Below, piece after piece: positions 1-6,221 of a stretch of 6,230 bases of DNA. The stretch comes from Bacteroidales bacterium (GTDB lineage Bacteria; Bacteroidota; Bacteroidia; Bacteroidales; Bacteroidaceae), in contig SFJN01000151.1 in the NCBI GenBank assembly GCA_004555055.1, forward strand, positions 1 through 6,230. Reading direction: 5' to 3'. The position numbers were made by a program, and so were the translations under genes. The notes under the pieces are model-generated. The model had not been told where the DNA came from and searched no databases. It was given only the letters and a program-made list of their open reading frames with translations. How positions within the stretch are numbered: position 1 is the stretch's first letter; the number at the start of each line of letters is the position of its first letter.

Positions 1-86
1 TTTTTTAGGGCTTATTTCGGGGAATTCTATCCATGTGTATTTTGTAAATCAATGTATATGAAATACTGAGAGATTGGAAAGTCCGT

Positions 87-122
87 TTGTCGTACCCAGC
101 AAAGTCAAAAAGTTGTCGTACC
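87..122 (+). repeat. 10-bp direct repeat TTGTCGTACC, two copies
   Basis: TTGTCGTACC occurs at 87-96 and again at 113-122, 26 bp apart. The second copy runs into the TACCTTTG -7 box. GCAAAG follows the first copy at 99-104, and its reverse complement CTTTGC lies at 122-127. The repeat could be a duplicated operator overlapping the promoter or chance; the sequence alone does not decide. Confidence 0.4.
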
Positions 123-126
123 TTTG
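119..126 (+). promoter_or_regulatory. orphan Bacteroidetes -7 box, TACCTTTG
   Basis: TACCTTTG followed by CA matches the TAnnTTTG consensus of the Bacteroidetes primary sigma factor. The nearest upstream TTTG (86-89) is 29 bp away, longer than the usual spacing of about 20 bp, so the -33 element is poor. A transcript would start near 133 and run rightward toward the 3' end of the minus-strand DHH gene. No sizeable plus-strand gene follows, only a 16-codon frame starting at ATG 132. It could drive a small RNA or be a fossil promoter. Confidence 0.35.
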
Positions 127-303
127 CAGACATGAACTTCCATTCACTCTTCAGGGTCAATCCATCCACAAGGTACATATAAACAACGAAAAACAAGAAG
201 ATGCCATTCAGAAAATAAAGATTTCAAAAAGTTTGTAGTACACAGAAAGGCAAACAAAAAAATGTAAATGGCTGAACAGCAATAAGAACGGCCTTTAGAA
301 CGT

Positions 304-317
304 CAAACTTGGGCTAA
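304..317 (-). repeat. 14-bp motif TTAGCCCAAGTTTG, left copy
   Basis: Read on the minus strand this is TTAGCCCAAGTTTG, identical to plus-strand 6065-6078. Both copies lie downstream of a stop codon in the sense of the gene they follow: 63 bp behind the DHH gene here, 29 bp behind the S9 peptidase gene at the other end. Sequence outside the 14 bp differs, apart from a related third copy near 6103. It may be a mobile-element end or a conserved 3' element. Confidence 0.6.
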
Positions 318-355
318 GTGCGGCGTGTTTCGGTCCACAAATCAAGGCTTCAGGG

Positions 356-372
356 CTTTTCCGAGGGAAAAG
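356..372 (-). terminator. short hairpin behind the DHH gene, weak terminator candidate
   Basis: Eight bases past the stop codon, a perfect 7-bp inverted repeat (CTTTTCC / GGAAAAG) encloses a 3-base loop. The position suits a transcript end. The stem is only moderately GC-rich and no U-tract follows on the minus strand, so it is not a canonical intrinsic terminator and may only mark or protect the 3' end. Confidence 0.3.
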
Positions 373-380
373 GGAGAGGA

Positions 381-1433
381 TTACAAGCAATGGCGGTATT
401 TTTCGATGGCTTCCTCTGCGGTTTTCACCGCCTCTTGAAGGGTACAATGGAGCTCTCCGCCCGAAGCATTCCGATGGCCTCCGCCGTTGAAAAACTCTTG
501 AGCGATAATGTTGCAGGGGATATCGTCGACAGAGCGTAGGCTGACGTGGATACAGAGGGACTGCAGGGTATCTTCGCGCAGGGAGACGGAGAGGCGACAT
601 CCACGGACCTTCAGCGGCTCGTTTACCAGACCTTCGGCATCGCCACGCCTGAACTTGTACGCCGCCATATCCGCTGCACTGTAGGCCAAGACTGCGGCAC
701 GGCCACCATGAAGGAACTGGAGACGTTGGCTCAGCAGGAATCCCCAAAAACGCAGACGGTTGGGGGAAAAACTATGAAAGACGTTACGATAAATCCTTTC
801 CCTGTCAATGTGCTTTTTGAGGAGCAGGCTGACTATGAGGAATATCTCCGGGTCGTTGCTGTTGTAGGCAAAGGCTCCAGTATCGGTCATCATGCCGCAA
901 TAGAGGCAGCATGCCCCGGAGCGCGTCATGGTGCCGTAACCTCCGAGCTGATGGATGAGCCGGAAAACGAGTTCGCAGGTGCTGGAAGCCTCGGGACGGC
1001 TGATGAGTGCGTCGACGTTTTCGGTTTCAGGATCTAAATGATGGTCGATGACCATCCGTGGGGCTTTGGCATGCTGGAGGAGTTGGATGAGTCCGGTGTC
1101 GCCAAGCCGGCTGAGCTGGCAGAAGTCGAGACAGCAGAGCAAATCGGCGGCAGCCACAGCCTGGCGGATTTCGGGACGTTCGACCTCCTCGCTATAGTGT
1201 TTTACAGCCTGTACGTTGGGCATCCATCTCAAGAAATCGGGTTCCATGTCAGGCATGACGACGGTGACGGTCTTGCCGAGGCTACGGAGATAGGCTGCCC
1301 ATCCGAGGCTTGATCCTATGGCGTCACCATCGGGTCCGCGGTGTCCGAAGAGTACGATGCGCTGGCTGTTTTTAAGCAATGTGAGGGTTTTGAGCAATGC
1401 TGCCGGTTGCAACAGGGGAGTGAGTGCCAACAT
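381..1433 (-). CDS. nrnA: DHH/DHHA1 phosphoesterase, NrnA-like (oligoribonuclease / pAp phosphatase)
   Basis: A cytoplasmic phosphoesterase of the DHH superfamily. NrnA-type members use Mn2+ to degrade very short RNA oligonucleotides and to remove the 3'-phosphate from pAp, linking RNA turnover with sulfur metabolism. The 350 residues match the usual family size of about 310-350. Motif I is HRGPDGDAIGS (H31, D35, D37), motif II is CLDF (D103), motif III is the signature DHH (130-132), and motif IV is MMTDTGAF (D184). The C-terminal DHHA1 domain ends with GGGHRNASGG (317-326), the substrate-binding loop. All expected metal ligands are present. The ATG sits about 30 residues before motif I, as usual, with an A-rich rather than Shine-Dalgarno upstream. 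It starts 88 bp behind rpe with no evident promoter, so it is probably cotranscribed with rpe. The family is clear; the exact substrate preference is inferred. Confidence 0.93.
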   Translation of the reverse strand: MLALTPLLQPAALLKTLTLLKNSQRIVLFGHRGPDGDAIGSSLGWAAYLRSLGKTVTVVMPDMEPDFLRWMPNVQAVKHYSEEVERPEIRQAVAAADLLCCLDFCQLSRLGDTGLIQLLQHAKAPRMVIDHHLDPETENVDALISRPEASSTCELVFRLIHQLGGYGTMTRSGACCLYCGMMTDTGAFAYNSNDPEIFLIVSLLLKKHIDRERIYRNVFHSFSPNRLRFWGFLLSQRLQFLHGGRAAVLAYSAADMAAYKFRRGDAEGLVNEPLKVRGCRLSVSLREDTLQSLCIHVSLRSVDDIPCNIIAQEFFNGGGHRNASGGELHCTLQEAVKTAEEAIEKYRHCL

Positions 1434-1521
1434 TTTTACGGAGTTTAGGAGGTGAGAGGAAGCAGAATGTCCCCCAAGGGGTAGGGAGAAAGGCTGTAGG
1501 GAATACGGGAGGGGGGAGGTG
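1434..1521 (-). promoter_or_regulatory. C-rich, G-poor leader between rpe and the DHH gene, possible Rho loading site
   Basis: In transcript sense the part at 1520-1482 has 21 C and only 2 G in 39 bases, the C-over-G imbalance typical of Rho utilisation sites. No TAnnTTTG box lies in the gap. A small CCCC/GGGG inverted repeat is at 1471-1481. The composition suggests possible Rho-dependent attenuation between the two genes. This is inferred from base content only. Confidence 0.3.
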
Positions 1522-2169
1522 TCAGAGGCCCTTCAACAGTGTGATTTCCGCTGCGGGATCGGGGGCTCGAAAGATGGCGGTTCCAGCCACCAAGGCGTCA
1601 GCCCCGGCATCAGTGAGCAAGCGGGCGTTTTGACGGTTGACACCCCCGTCGACCTCGATGAGGGTTTGGGTTCCGGCACGGAGAATCATCTCCTTGAGCT
1701 TCCGCACCTTCTCGACGGAATGAGGGATGAACTGCTGTCCGCCGAAACCGGGATTCACACTCATGACGAGGACGACATCGATCTCGTAGAGGATGTCTTC
1801 AAGGACCGAGACTGGAGTGGCGGGATTAATGGCGACGCCGGCCTTCATGCCCTTGGCGTGGATATGTTGGAGCACACGATGGAGATGGTCGCACGCCTCG
1901 TAATGAACACAAACCAGAAAAGCCCCAATTTCGGCAAGGCGGTCGATGAATTTTTCGGGATGCACAATCATGAGGTGCAGGTCGAGCGGCTTTTTGGCAC
2001 TACGCGCAACGGCCTCGACAGCAGGCAGTCCGAAGGTGATGTTGGGGACAAAAACACCGTCCATCACGTCAATGTGCAGCCAATCGCATGGCGTGGCATT
2101 GAGCATGGTGGTGGCTTCGTGGAGCCGGCCGAAATCGGCACTCAGCATAGAGGGAGAAACTATGGACAT
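1522..2169 (-). CDS. rpe: ribulose-phosphate 3-epimerase
   Basis: Interconverts D-ribulose 5-phosphate and D-xylulose 5-phosphate in the pentose phosphate pathway; a cytoplasmic, metal-dependent TIM-barrel enzyme. The 215-residue product matches the family length. Recognisable are the N-terminal SPSMLSADF (S7), the metal ligands H32 and D34 in LHIDVMDG, H65 in DLHLMI, and D174 in EVDGGV, which also carries the catalytic acid-base residues. The phosphate loop is SVNPGFGGQ (137-145), followed by AGTAIF (195-200). I chose ATG at 2169; the frame extends upstream to TTG 2202, but those 11 residues are not typical of the family and the core begins right after the ATG. There is no Shine-Dalgarno sequence; the bases before ATG are pyrimidine-rich. 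It lies 102 bp behind the unknown 588-residue gene and 88 bp ahead of the DHH gene. Confidence 0.97.
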   Translation of the reverse strand: MSIVSPSMLSADFGRLHEATTMLNATPCDWLHIDVMDGVFVPNITFGLPAVEAVARSAKKPLDLHLMIVHPEKFIDRLAEIGAFLVCVHYEACDHLHRVLQHIHAKGMKAGVAINPATPVSVLEDILYEIDVVLVMSVNPGFGGQQFIPHSVEKVRKLKEMILRAGTQTLIEVDGGVNRQNARLLTDAGADALVAGTAIFRAPDPAAEITLLKGL

Positions 2170-2188
2170 GGGAGGGGAGTATATTATA

Positions 2189-2219
2189 GAAAGATTTACC
2201 AAGCTAATTTATAGAACAA
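2189..2219 (-). promoter_or_regulatory. possible degenerate promoter for rpe
   Basis: On the minus strand TTG (complement of 2217-2219) is followed after 18 bases by TAAATCTTTC (complement of 2189-2198), which resembles the TAnnTTTG box but is not an exact match. It would place the transcript start roughly 15-20 bases before the rpe ATG. The AT-rich gap makes a promoter plausible, but rpe may instead be read from the gene upstream. Confidence 0.22.
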
Positions 2220-2252
2220 TCCTTATAGGAAGGGGTATTTACAGTACACCCC
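2220..2252 (-). repeat. two adjacent short inverted repeats in the gap before rpe
   Basis: GGGGT (2232-2236) pairs with ACCCC (2248-2252) across an 11-base loop, and immediately beside it TCCT (2220-2223) pairs with AGGA (2227-2230) across three bases. In transcript order the larger one comes 19 bases after the stop of the 588-residue gene. No U-tract follows, so an intrinsic terminator is unlikely; an operator or chance are both possible. Confidence 0.25.
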
Positions 2253-2271
2253 ATATTATATCATCATTTAT

Positions 2272-4038
2272 TTAGCCTTCGCCATCCAAGGCGTCGTCGG
2301 TCGCCTCTTCGTCGAGGGTGTCAAGCAGGAGTTCGTATTGACGCAGGAGTTCGGGACGTTTGTCGGCGGCAAGGTCGGCGTGCGGCTTCAAAAGCGTCAT
2401 CAGCCTTTTCAGGTTTTCGCTGCGGCAGCCCTCGTCGACCAAAGCCTTCGCCCACTGCATGGCTTCAGCAACTTCGCCCTTGTCTACGAGCAACCGGGCG
2501 CTGACACACATCAGGAAATGCTTGTAACGCTGTACAAGGGGAGGGACGTCAGGTCCCGGAGAGAGCTTCAGCATATCAACGAGCTCTCGGTAACTGCGGT
2601 CAATGTAGAGGGGGAGCCTGGGATCATGAAGGAGCGTCATATTCCGGGTGACAACGATGGCATACCCATGACTGTGGACCTCGAGGAGGAAGTCGAGGAA
2701 AAACTGTGCCCTTTCCCACATCTCCATCTTGTGACAGGCAAGCCCAAGGTAAAAGCAGACATCGAAGAAGAGCTTCCGGTGGGGCGAACGGAGCACATCG
2801 GTTTCCGTGCGATGGAGGGCGTAGAATACATTCTCTAAATGCGCTATGGCATGGAAAAATTCCCCGGCGACGAGATGGCGATGTCCGGAAAAGAGATTGT
2901 AGGCGACATCGGCCGAAGTACTCCGCAGTAGGAGCCTCTGCAGTCGTGTAAGAGGCTTGCCATGCGCCTGTGCCTCCTTGGCCTCCTGCAACCGATAGGC
3001 ACACTCCATGCGGAGCTGGTCGTAAGGGTGGGTATAGACATGGTAGAGGAAGCTATGGTGGAACGGCGGACGTTCGCTGCGAACATCAAGAGAGGCTGTG
3101 GGACTTGCCGGCTTTTCGGGGCTTGTCATGGTGATGCGCATGGAAAGAACTCCGGAGTGCTCGTTTTCGGCAGCAAGATGCAGCACGAGGGTCTGAAGAG
3201 GCTGGTCAGGAGGCGCAAAATGCAACACCCCAGTAGCCTCGCTGCGCACGAAACGCTGAGGGGTGTCGACCTCGGTGTCGGCTGTGGGAAGGGTAAAGTG
3301 GAGACGTGTGAGCAGACTGGCAACCTTGAAATCGCGGATTTCGTCGTGGGCAGAAAGATGGTCGAGACGTTCGGTGACGATGGTCAAATCGTGGAAAACC
3401 AGTGTTTGGGGGGCGGTCTGCCACATCTTCGTCATCAGGCTACCGACGGTGAGTTCCTCCTCGCCGACGACGGTAAGCATGGTGTCCGGCGAAGCGTCGA
3501 GGCAGAGGGTTTCGAGCTGTTGCAACAGGGCGGTTTCAGCCTGACGGTTGATTTGCTCCTCCTCCTCGCTTTGGAATTTTCCGTTTTCCAAATCCTGCAC
3601 CTGCTGGCGGAGCTGATGGGTGTCATGGAAGCAGAGTTCCAACAACCATTGGAAATCGCGTTGCAGCCCCGCTGAATACTCCGCAAGGCGGAGCGAGGTT
3701 TCGAGATGCAGGGCGAGGCTGTCGGCCTGGGCTTCGATGGGGGTATAAACGACCTTCGTAAAACGCGTGGTCGTATTGTAGGAGTTGCAGATTTCGCGCA
3801 ACGGATGTAGATGCCTGATGCCCACGGTGGCGATGCAGGGAAAGGCGAGGTGAAGAAACGCAGAGTCGTCGGAAAAGAGGGCTTTAAAATATCCGCCCTG
3901 GAATTTGAAGGTGTAGGCCTGACCGCCGTCAAACTCCTCCCTTTCCCATGTTGCCTGGATGCCCTTCAGAAGTTTTTCCAAGGTATCCTTCACCGAAAAC
4001 TGTCGATTCCTGCCATCGGTTTTTCCAAACCATCTCAT
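2272..4038 (-). CDS. uncharacterised 588-residue protein, possible YbjN-like N-terminus and TPR-like C-terminus
   Basis: I do not recognise a named family. There is no signal peptide or membrane segment, so it is probably cytoplasmic. Residues about 13-140 (short helix, then strands around YTFKFQGGYFKALF and ending near TKVVYT) resemble the YbjN / type III-chaperone-like fold, by pattern only. Residues about 140-178 are rich in Q and E and probably form a coiled coil (QLRQQVQDLEN onward). A middle, mostly beta-like section (about 185-305) follows. Residues about 325-560 are helical; FYLGLACHKMEMWERAQFFL (429-448) looks like a TPR or related repeat, suggesting a scaffold or protein-binding role. 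The tail (from about 575) is acidic. The ATG at 4038 is the natural start, preceded by an AT-rich leader with a good -7 box. It is divergent from the S9 peptidase and may head the rpe-DHH unit. No function is assigned. Confidence 0.85.
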   Translation of the reverse strand: MRWFGKTDGRNRQFSVKDTLEKLLKGIQATWEREEFDGGQAYTFKFQGGYFKALFSDDSAFLHLAFPCIATVGIRHLHPLREICNSYNTTTRFTKVVYTPIEAQADSLALHLETSLRLAEYSAGLQRDFQWLLELCFHDTHQLRQQVQDLENGKFQSEEEEQINRQAETALLQQLETLCLDASPDTMLTVVGEEELTVGSLMTKMWQTAPQTLVFHDLTIVTERLDHLSAHDEIRDFKVASLLTRLHFTLPTADTEVDTPQRFVRSEATGVLHFAPPDQPLQTLVLHLAAENEHSGVLSMRITMTSPEKPASPTASLDVRSERPPFHHSFLYHVYTHPYDQLRMECAYRLQEAKEAQAHGKPLTRLQRLLLRSTSADVAYNLFSGHRHLVAGEFFHAIAHLENVFYALHRTETDVLRSPHRKLFFDVCFYLGLACHKMEMWERAQFFLDFLLEVHSHGYAIVVTRNMTLLHDPRLPLYIDRSYRELVDMLKLSPGPDVPPLVQRYKHFLMCVSARLLVDKGEVAEAMQWAKALVDEGCRSENLKRLMTLLKPHADLAADKRPELLRQYELLLDTLDEEATDDALDGEG

Positions 4039-4103
4039 ATCAAGATTGTCGTGCTTTGACTGTGTTACTGCGCCCCCATTGGATATTCGGGGATGTTTCC
4101 TTG

Positions 4104-4111
4104 CAAAAATA
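4104..4111 (-). promoter_or_regulatory. -7 box for the 588-residue gene, TATTTTTG
   Basis: On the minus strand TATTTTTG followed by CA matches TAnnTTTG exactly. It implies a start near 4098 and a leader of about 60 bases before ATG 4038. No TTTG lies at the expected -33 distance, so an activator or a weak -33 site may be involved. It is back to back with the plus-strand box at 4156-4163. Confidence 0.5.
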
Positions 4112-4155
4112 CGAAGTTTTTGGTTATTTTTCCCTTCTGTTCCACATTTTTTGAT

Positions 4156-4163
4156 TACATTTG
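4156..4163 (+). promoter_or_regulatory. -7 box for the S9 peptidase gene, TACATTTG
   Basis: TACATTTG matches TAnnTTTG exactly and lies 27 bases before the ATG at 4191, giving a leader of about 20 bases. That supports ATG 4191 over the upstream in-frame TTG at 4161, which overlaps the box. The -33 region (around 4135) has no clear TTTG. It overlaps the -33 zone of the divergent minus-strand promoter, so the two could be coregulated. Confidence 0.45.
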
Positions 4164-4190
4164 GATTTTATTTCCAAACGTTTTTTGCTT

Positions 4191-6035
4191 ATGCTTTCAC
4201 TCGAAGACTATTTTCGTAATCCCAAGGAGACAAGTTTCAGCATTTCGCCCAACGGACAACATATAGCCTACATGGCTCCATACCGCGACAGGCTGAACAT
4301 CTTTGTGCGCGACATCATGACAGACGTCAACGGCGGAATCAAGTTGGGAGAACCCCGACAAATCACATTTGAATGCGAACGTAGCATAGGAGGGTATATA
4401 TGGAAGGGGGATGAAAGGATTATCTTCGTGCGCGACAACGACGGTGACGAAAACTACCAGCTGTTTGGGGTGGGAATAGACGGAAGCGGTTACCGGGCGT
4501 ACACACCGTTCGAAGGGGTAAGGGTAGCTATCGTAGACAGTCTGCCGATGTGTCCGCGACAGCTCATTATTCAGATGAACAGGCGTAATGCGGAATGCTT
4601 TGACCCTTACCGCTTGGACATTGAAACCGGGGAGTTGGAACTGCTGGCGGAAAATCCGGGAAACTGGCAAGGATGGACAACCGACCACGACGGAAAGCTG
4701 CGGGTGGTCTATGCCATAGTGGACGGTGTGAACACGCAGGTCCTCTACCGGGACGCGGAAGATGAGGAATTCAAGCCCGTCATCACCACAAACTTCAAGG
4801 ACGAAATCGCCTTTACGCTTTTTACGTTCGACAATCGGGAGGTGTATGCCTGCACGAATATCAACCGCGACCATACAGCGCTTGTACGCATGACCCCCCA
4901 TACGTGTGAGGAGTTGGAACTGATTTATGAAGACACGCGCTACGATGTCGCGAGCGTGGTCTACAGCCGCCTACGCAAACGGCTACTGTTTGTATATTGT
5001 TCGGGACACAAAGACCCCATACGGCATTGGATAGACAAGGACGAGCGCTCGTTTCGCGAACACCTCTATGCCCGTTTTCCGGGTCAGCGGGTGAGCGTTG
5101 CCGACAATGACCTTCAGGAGGAGCGCTTCCTGCTCCGCGTGGGTTCCGACCGCACACTGGGTACCTATTGGCTGTATGACCGAAGGAGCGACACCTTCCT
5201 GCGCGTGGGGGAACTGGCGCCATGGATAACGCCGGACGACACGGTGCCCATGCATGCCGTAACCTACCAGACACGCGACAAGCTGACGATTGAGGCTTAC
5301 CTGAGTATGCCCCGAGGTGCGGAAGGACCGGTGCCGATGGTGGTGCACCCGCATGGCGGGCCGTGGAGCCGCGACTATTGGGGATGTAACCCCTTGGTAC
5401 AGTTCCTCTGCTCACGAGGCTATGGGGTGTTTCAGATGAATTTCCGCGGCTCTACGGGTTATGGGCGTAAATTTTTGGAAGCCAGCTATAAGCAGTGGGG
5501 ACTGAAGATGCAGGACGACATTACCGATGGGGTGGAATGGCTGATTAGGGAGGGCTACGCCGATGCGAAGAGAATTGCCATCTATGGGGCATCGTACGGA
5601 GGATATGCTGCCTTGGCTGGCATTTGCTTCACACCGAAACTGTATTGTTGTGCCGTAGACTATGTGGGGGTGTCAAATCTGCTGACGTTCATGAAAACCA
5701 TTCCCCCATACTGGCGTCCGATGTTGGAAATGATGTATGAGCAGGTGGGAAATCCGGAAACGGACCGCGAACAGCTCGAGGCTACGTCACCGGCACTGCA
5801 TGCCGATGCTATCAGATGTCCTCTGTTTGTGGCACAGGGTGCCAAAGACCCTCGCGTCAACAAGGCCGAGAGCGACCAAATGGTCGAGGCCCTGCAAAAC
5901 CGGGGGGTAGAGGTGGAATATATGGTGAAGGAGAATGAAGGACACGGGTTTCAGAACCAGGAAAACAGATTCGACTTTTACCGTGCCATGATACGATTTC
6001 TACACAAACATATGAAGGCGGAGGAGGCAATTTGA
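4191..6035 (+). CDS. S9 (prolyl oligopeptidase) family serine peptidase, S9C-like
   Basis: A serine peptidase of clan SC, closest in pattern to bacterial dipeptidyl aminopeptidase / acylaminoacyl-peptidase (S9C) proteins, releasing short units from the N-terminus of peptides. The 614 residues split into an N-terminal beta-propeller (about 10-370), which limits access to small peptides, and a C-terminal alpha/beta hydrolase. The hydrolase shows HGGPW (388-392, oxyanion region), the nucleophile S468 in GASYGG, D553 in GAKDPRV and H585 in NEGHGF; the order and spacing are normal, so it should be active. The motif VDYVGVSNL between Ser and Asp is also typical. No signal peptide is present, so it is probably cytosolic, unlike the exported dipeptidyl peptidases of oral Bacteroidetes. 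Start ATG 4191 was chosen because SLEDYF begins the conserved N-terminus and a -7 box sits upstream. It is a single-gene unit. Cleavage specificity cannot be read from sequence. Confidence 0.93.
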   Translation: MLSLEDYFRNPKETSFSISPNGQHIAYMAPYRDRLNIFVRDIMTDVNGGIKLGEPRQITFECERSIGGYIWKGDERIIFVRDNDGDENYQLFGVGIDGSGYRAYTPFEGVRVAIVDSLPMCPRQLIIQMNRRNAECFDPYRLDIETGELELLAENPGNWQGWTTDHDGKLRVVYAIVDGVNTQVLYRDAEDEEFKPVITTNFKDEIAFTLFTFDNREVYACTNINRDHTALVRMTPHTCEELELIYEDTRYDVASVVYSRLRKRLLFVYCSGHKDPIRHWIDKDERSFREHLYARFPGQRVSVADNDLQEERFLLRVGSDRTLGTYWLYDRRSDTFLRVGELAPWITPDDTVPMHAVTYQTRDKLTIEAYLSMPRGAEGPVPMVVHPHGGPWSRDYWGCNPLVQFLCSRGYGVFQMNFRGSTGYGRKFLEASYKQWGLKMQDDITDGVEWLIREGYADAKRIAIYGASYGGYAALAGICFTPKLYCCAVDYVGVSNLLTFMKTIPPYWRPMLEMMYEQVGNPETDREQLEATSPALHADAIRCPLFVAQGAKDPRVNKAESDQMVEALQNRGVEVEYMVKENEGHGFQNQENRFDFYRAMIRFLHKHMKAEEAI

Positions 6036-6064
6036 AAAATGCCGATATGCTCTGACTGAACTTT

Positions 6065-6078
6065 TTAGCCCAAGTTTG
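6065..6078 (+). repeat. 14-bp motif TTAGCCCAAGTTTG, right copy
   Basis: Identical to the minus-strand copy at 304-317 and likewise downstream of a gene in its sense orientation. Here the flanks continue into GGCC and a T-run. A degenerate inverted partner, CGTCAATTTGGG, lies at 6103-6114; it resembles the plus-strand reading of the left copy (CGTCAAACTTGGG, 301-313). Confidence 0.6.
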
Positions 6079-6094
6079 GCCATAAATTTTTTTT
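6068..6094 (+). terminator. weak terminator candidate behind the S9 gene
   Basis: GCC (6068-6070) can pair with GGC (6078-6080) around a 7-base loop, and a run of eight T follows at 6087-6094. The T-run and position suit a transcript end, but a 3-bp stem is poor and six bases separate it from the T-run. A larger fold using 6069-6078 with 6106-6114 is also possible. Confidence 0.3.
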
Positions 6095-6102
6095 AGGTTC
6101 TG

Positions 6103-6114
6103 CGTCAATTTGGG
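6103..6114 (+). repeat. degenerate third copy of the motif, inverted relative to 6065-6078
   Basis: CGTCAATTTGGG resembles CGTCAAACTTGGG at 301-313, differing by one missing base and one substitution. It forms an imperfect inverted repeat with 6069-6078 about 27 bases upstream. This could be a hairpin or paired binding sites at the end of a mobile element that continues to the right. Confidence 0.35.
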
Positions 6115-6125
6115 TGATAGACATT

Positions 6126-6145
6126 TTCTTGCATGTTCTTGCATG
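6126..6145 (+). repeat. perfect 10-bp tandem duplication TTCTTGCATG x2
   Basis: TTCTTGCATG is repeated exactly twice with no spacer. It lies 46 bases upstream of the -33 element of the rightward promoter, so it could be a duplicated regulator site or simple replication slippage. Confidence 0.55.
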
Positions 6146-6190
6146 GCTCATCAATCTGTCTGATAATCAACACATTAACTAGTAAAAAAG

Positions 6191-6221
6191 TTGTAGATGT
6201 GCGTATTTTTTTGTATCTTTG
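6191..6221 (+). promoter_or_regulatory. strong Bacteroidetes promoter reading out of the window
   Basis: TTG (6191-6193), a 20-bp spacer and TATCTTTG (6214-6221) match the -33/-7 architecture of Bacteroidetes promoters closely. It is the best promoter in the window. Transcription would start near 6228, so the gene it serves lies beyond the right edge and cannot be named from this sequence. Confidence 0.7.

Larger units (their letters stand above)
1..380. other. AT-rich intergenic region without a convincing gene
   Basis: This stretch lies beyond the 3' end of the DHH gene and reaches the left edge. I find no RNA gene and no recognisable protein. A 63-codon minus-strand frame (5-196) opens with TTG, has no family resemblance that I can name and no promoter of its own, so I do not call it. 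The region does contain a plus-strand -7 box (119-126), a 10-bp direct repeat TTGTCGTACC (87-96 and 113-122), one copy of a 14-bp motif that recurs near the right end (304-317), and a short hairpin just behind the DHH stop codon (356-372). Confidence 0.6.

Noticed and set aside
5..196. 63-codon minus-strand open frame near the left edge
   Set aside because: It opens with TTG, has no recognisable domain and no matching promoter, and lies in AT-rich sequence where such frames arise by chance. Its complement carries a better promoter signal in the opposite direction.
271..280. Palindrome GCTGAACAGC followed on the minus strand by a T-run, considered as a terminator of the DHH unit
   Set aside because: A 4-bp stem leaves a loop of only two bases, which cannot fold properly, and the T-run is separated from it by eight bases.
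546..1037. 163-codon plus-strand frame inside the DHH gene
   Set aside because: Shadow frame of a fully intact phosphoesterase with all its motifs.
1471..1481. CCCCCAAGGGG inverted repeat between rpe and the DHH gene, considered as a terminator
   Set aside because: The stem is only four base pairs and no U-tract follows; it is noted only as part of the C-rich gap.
1519..2214. 231-codon plus-strand frame covering all of rpe in antisense
   Set aside because: Shadow frame. The opposite strand encodes a complete epimerase with every catalytic residue, and the antisense product resembles nothing.
2962..3675. 237-codon plus-strand frame inside the 588-residue gene
   Set aside because: Because the sense gene is not a known family I considered this one carefully. 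The minus-strand frame is far longer, has a promoter and plausible domain order, while this product has no recognisable domain.
5857..6144. 95-codon minus-strand frame overlapping the end of the S9 gene
   Set aside because: It overlaps the catalytic His region of a clear peptidase and begins inside the tandem repeat; low-complexity proline stretches suggest chance.
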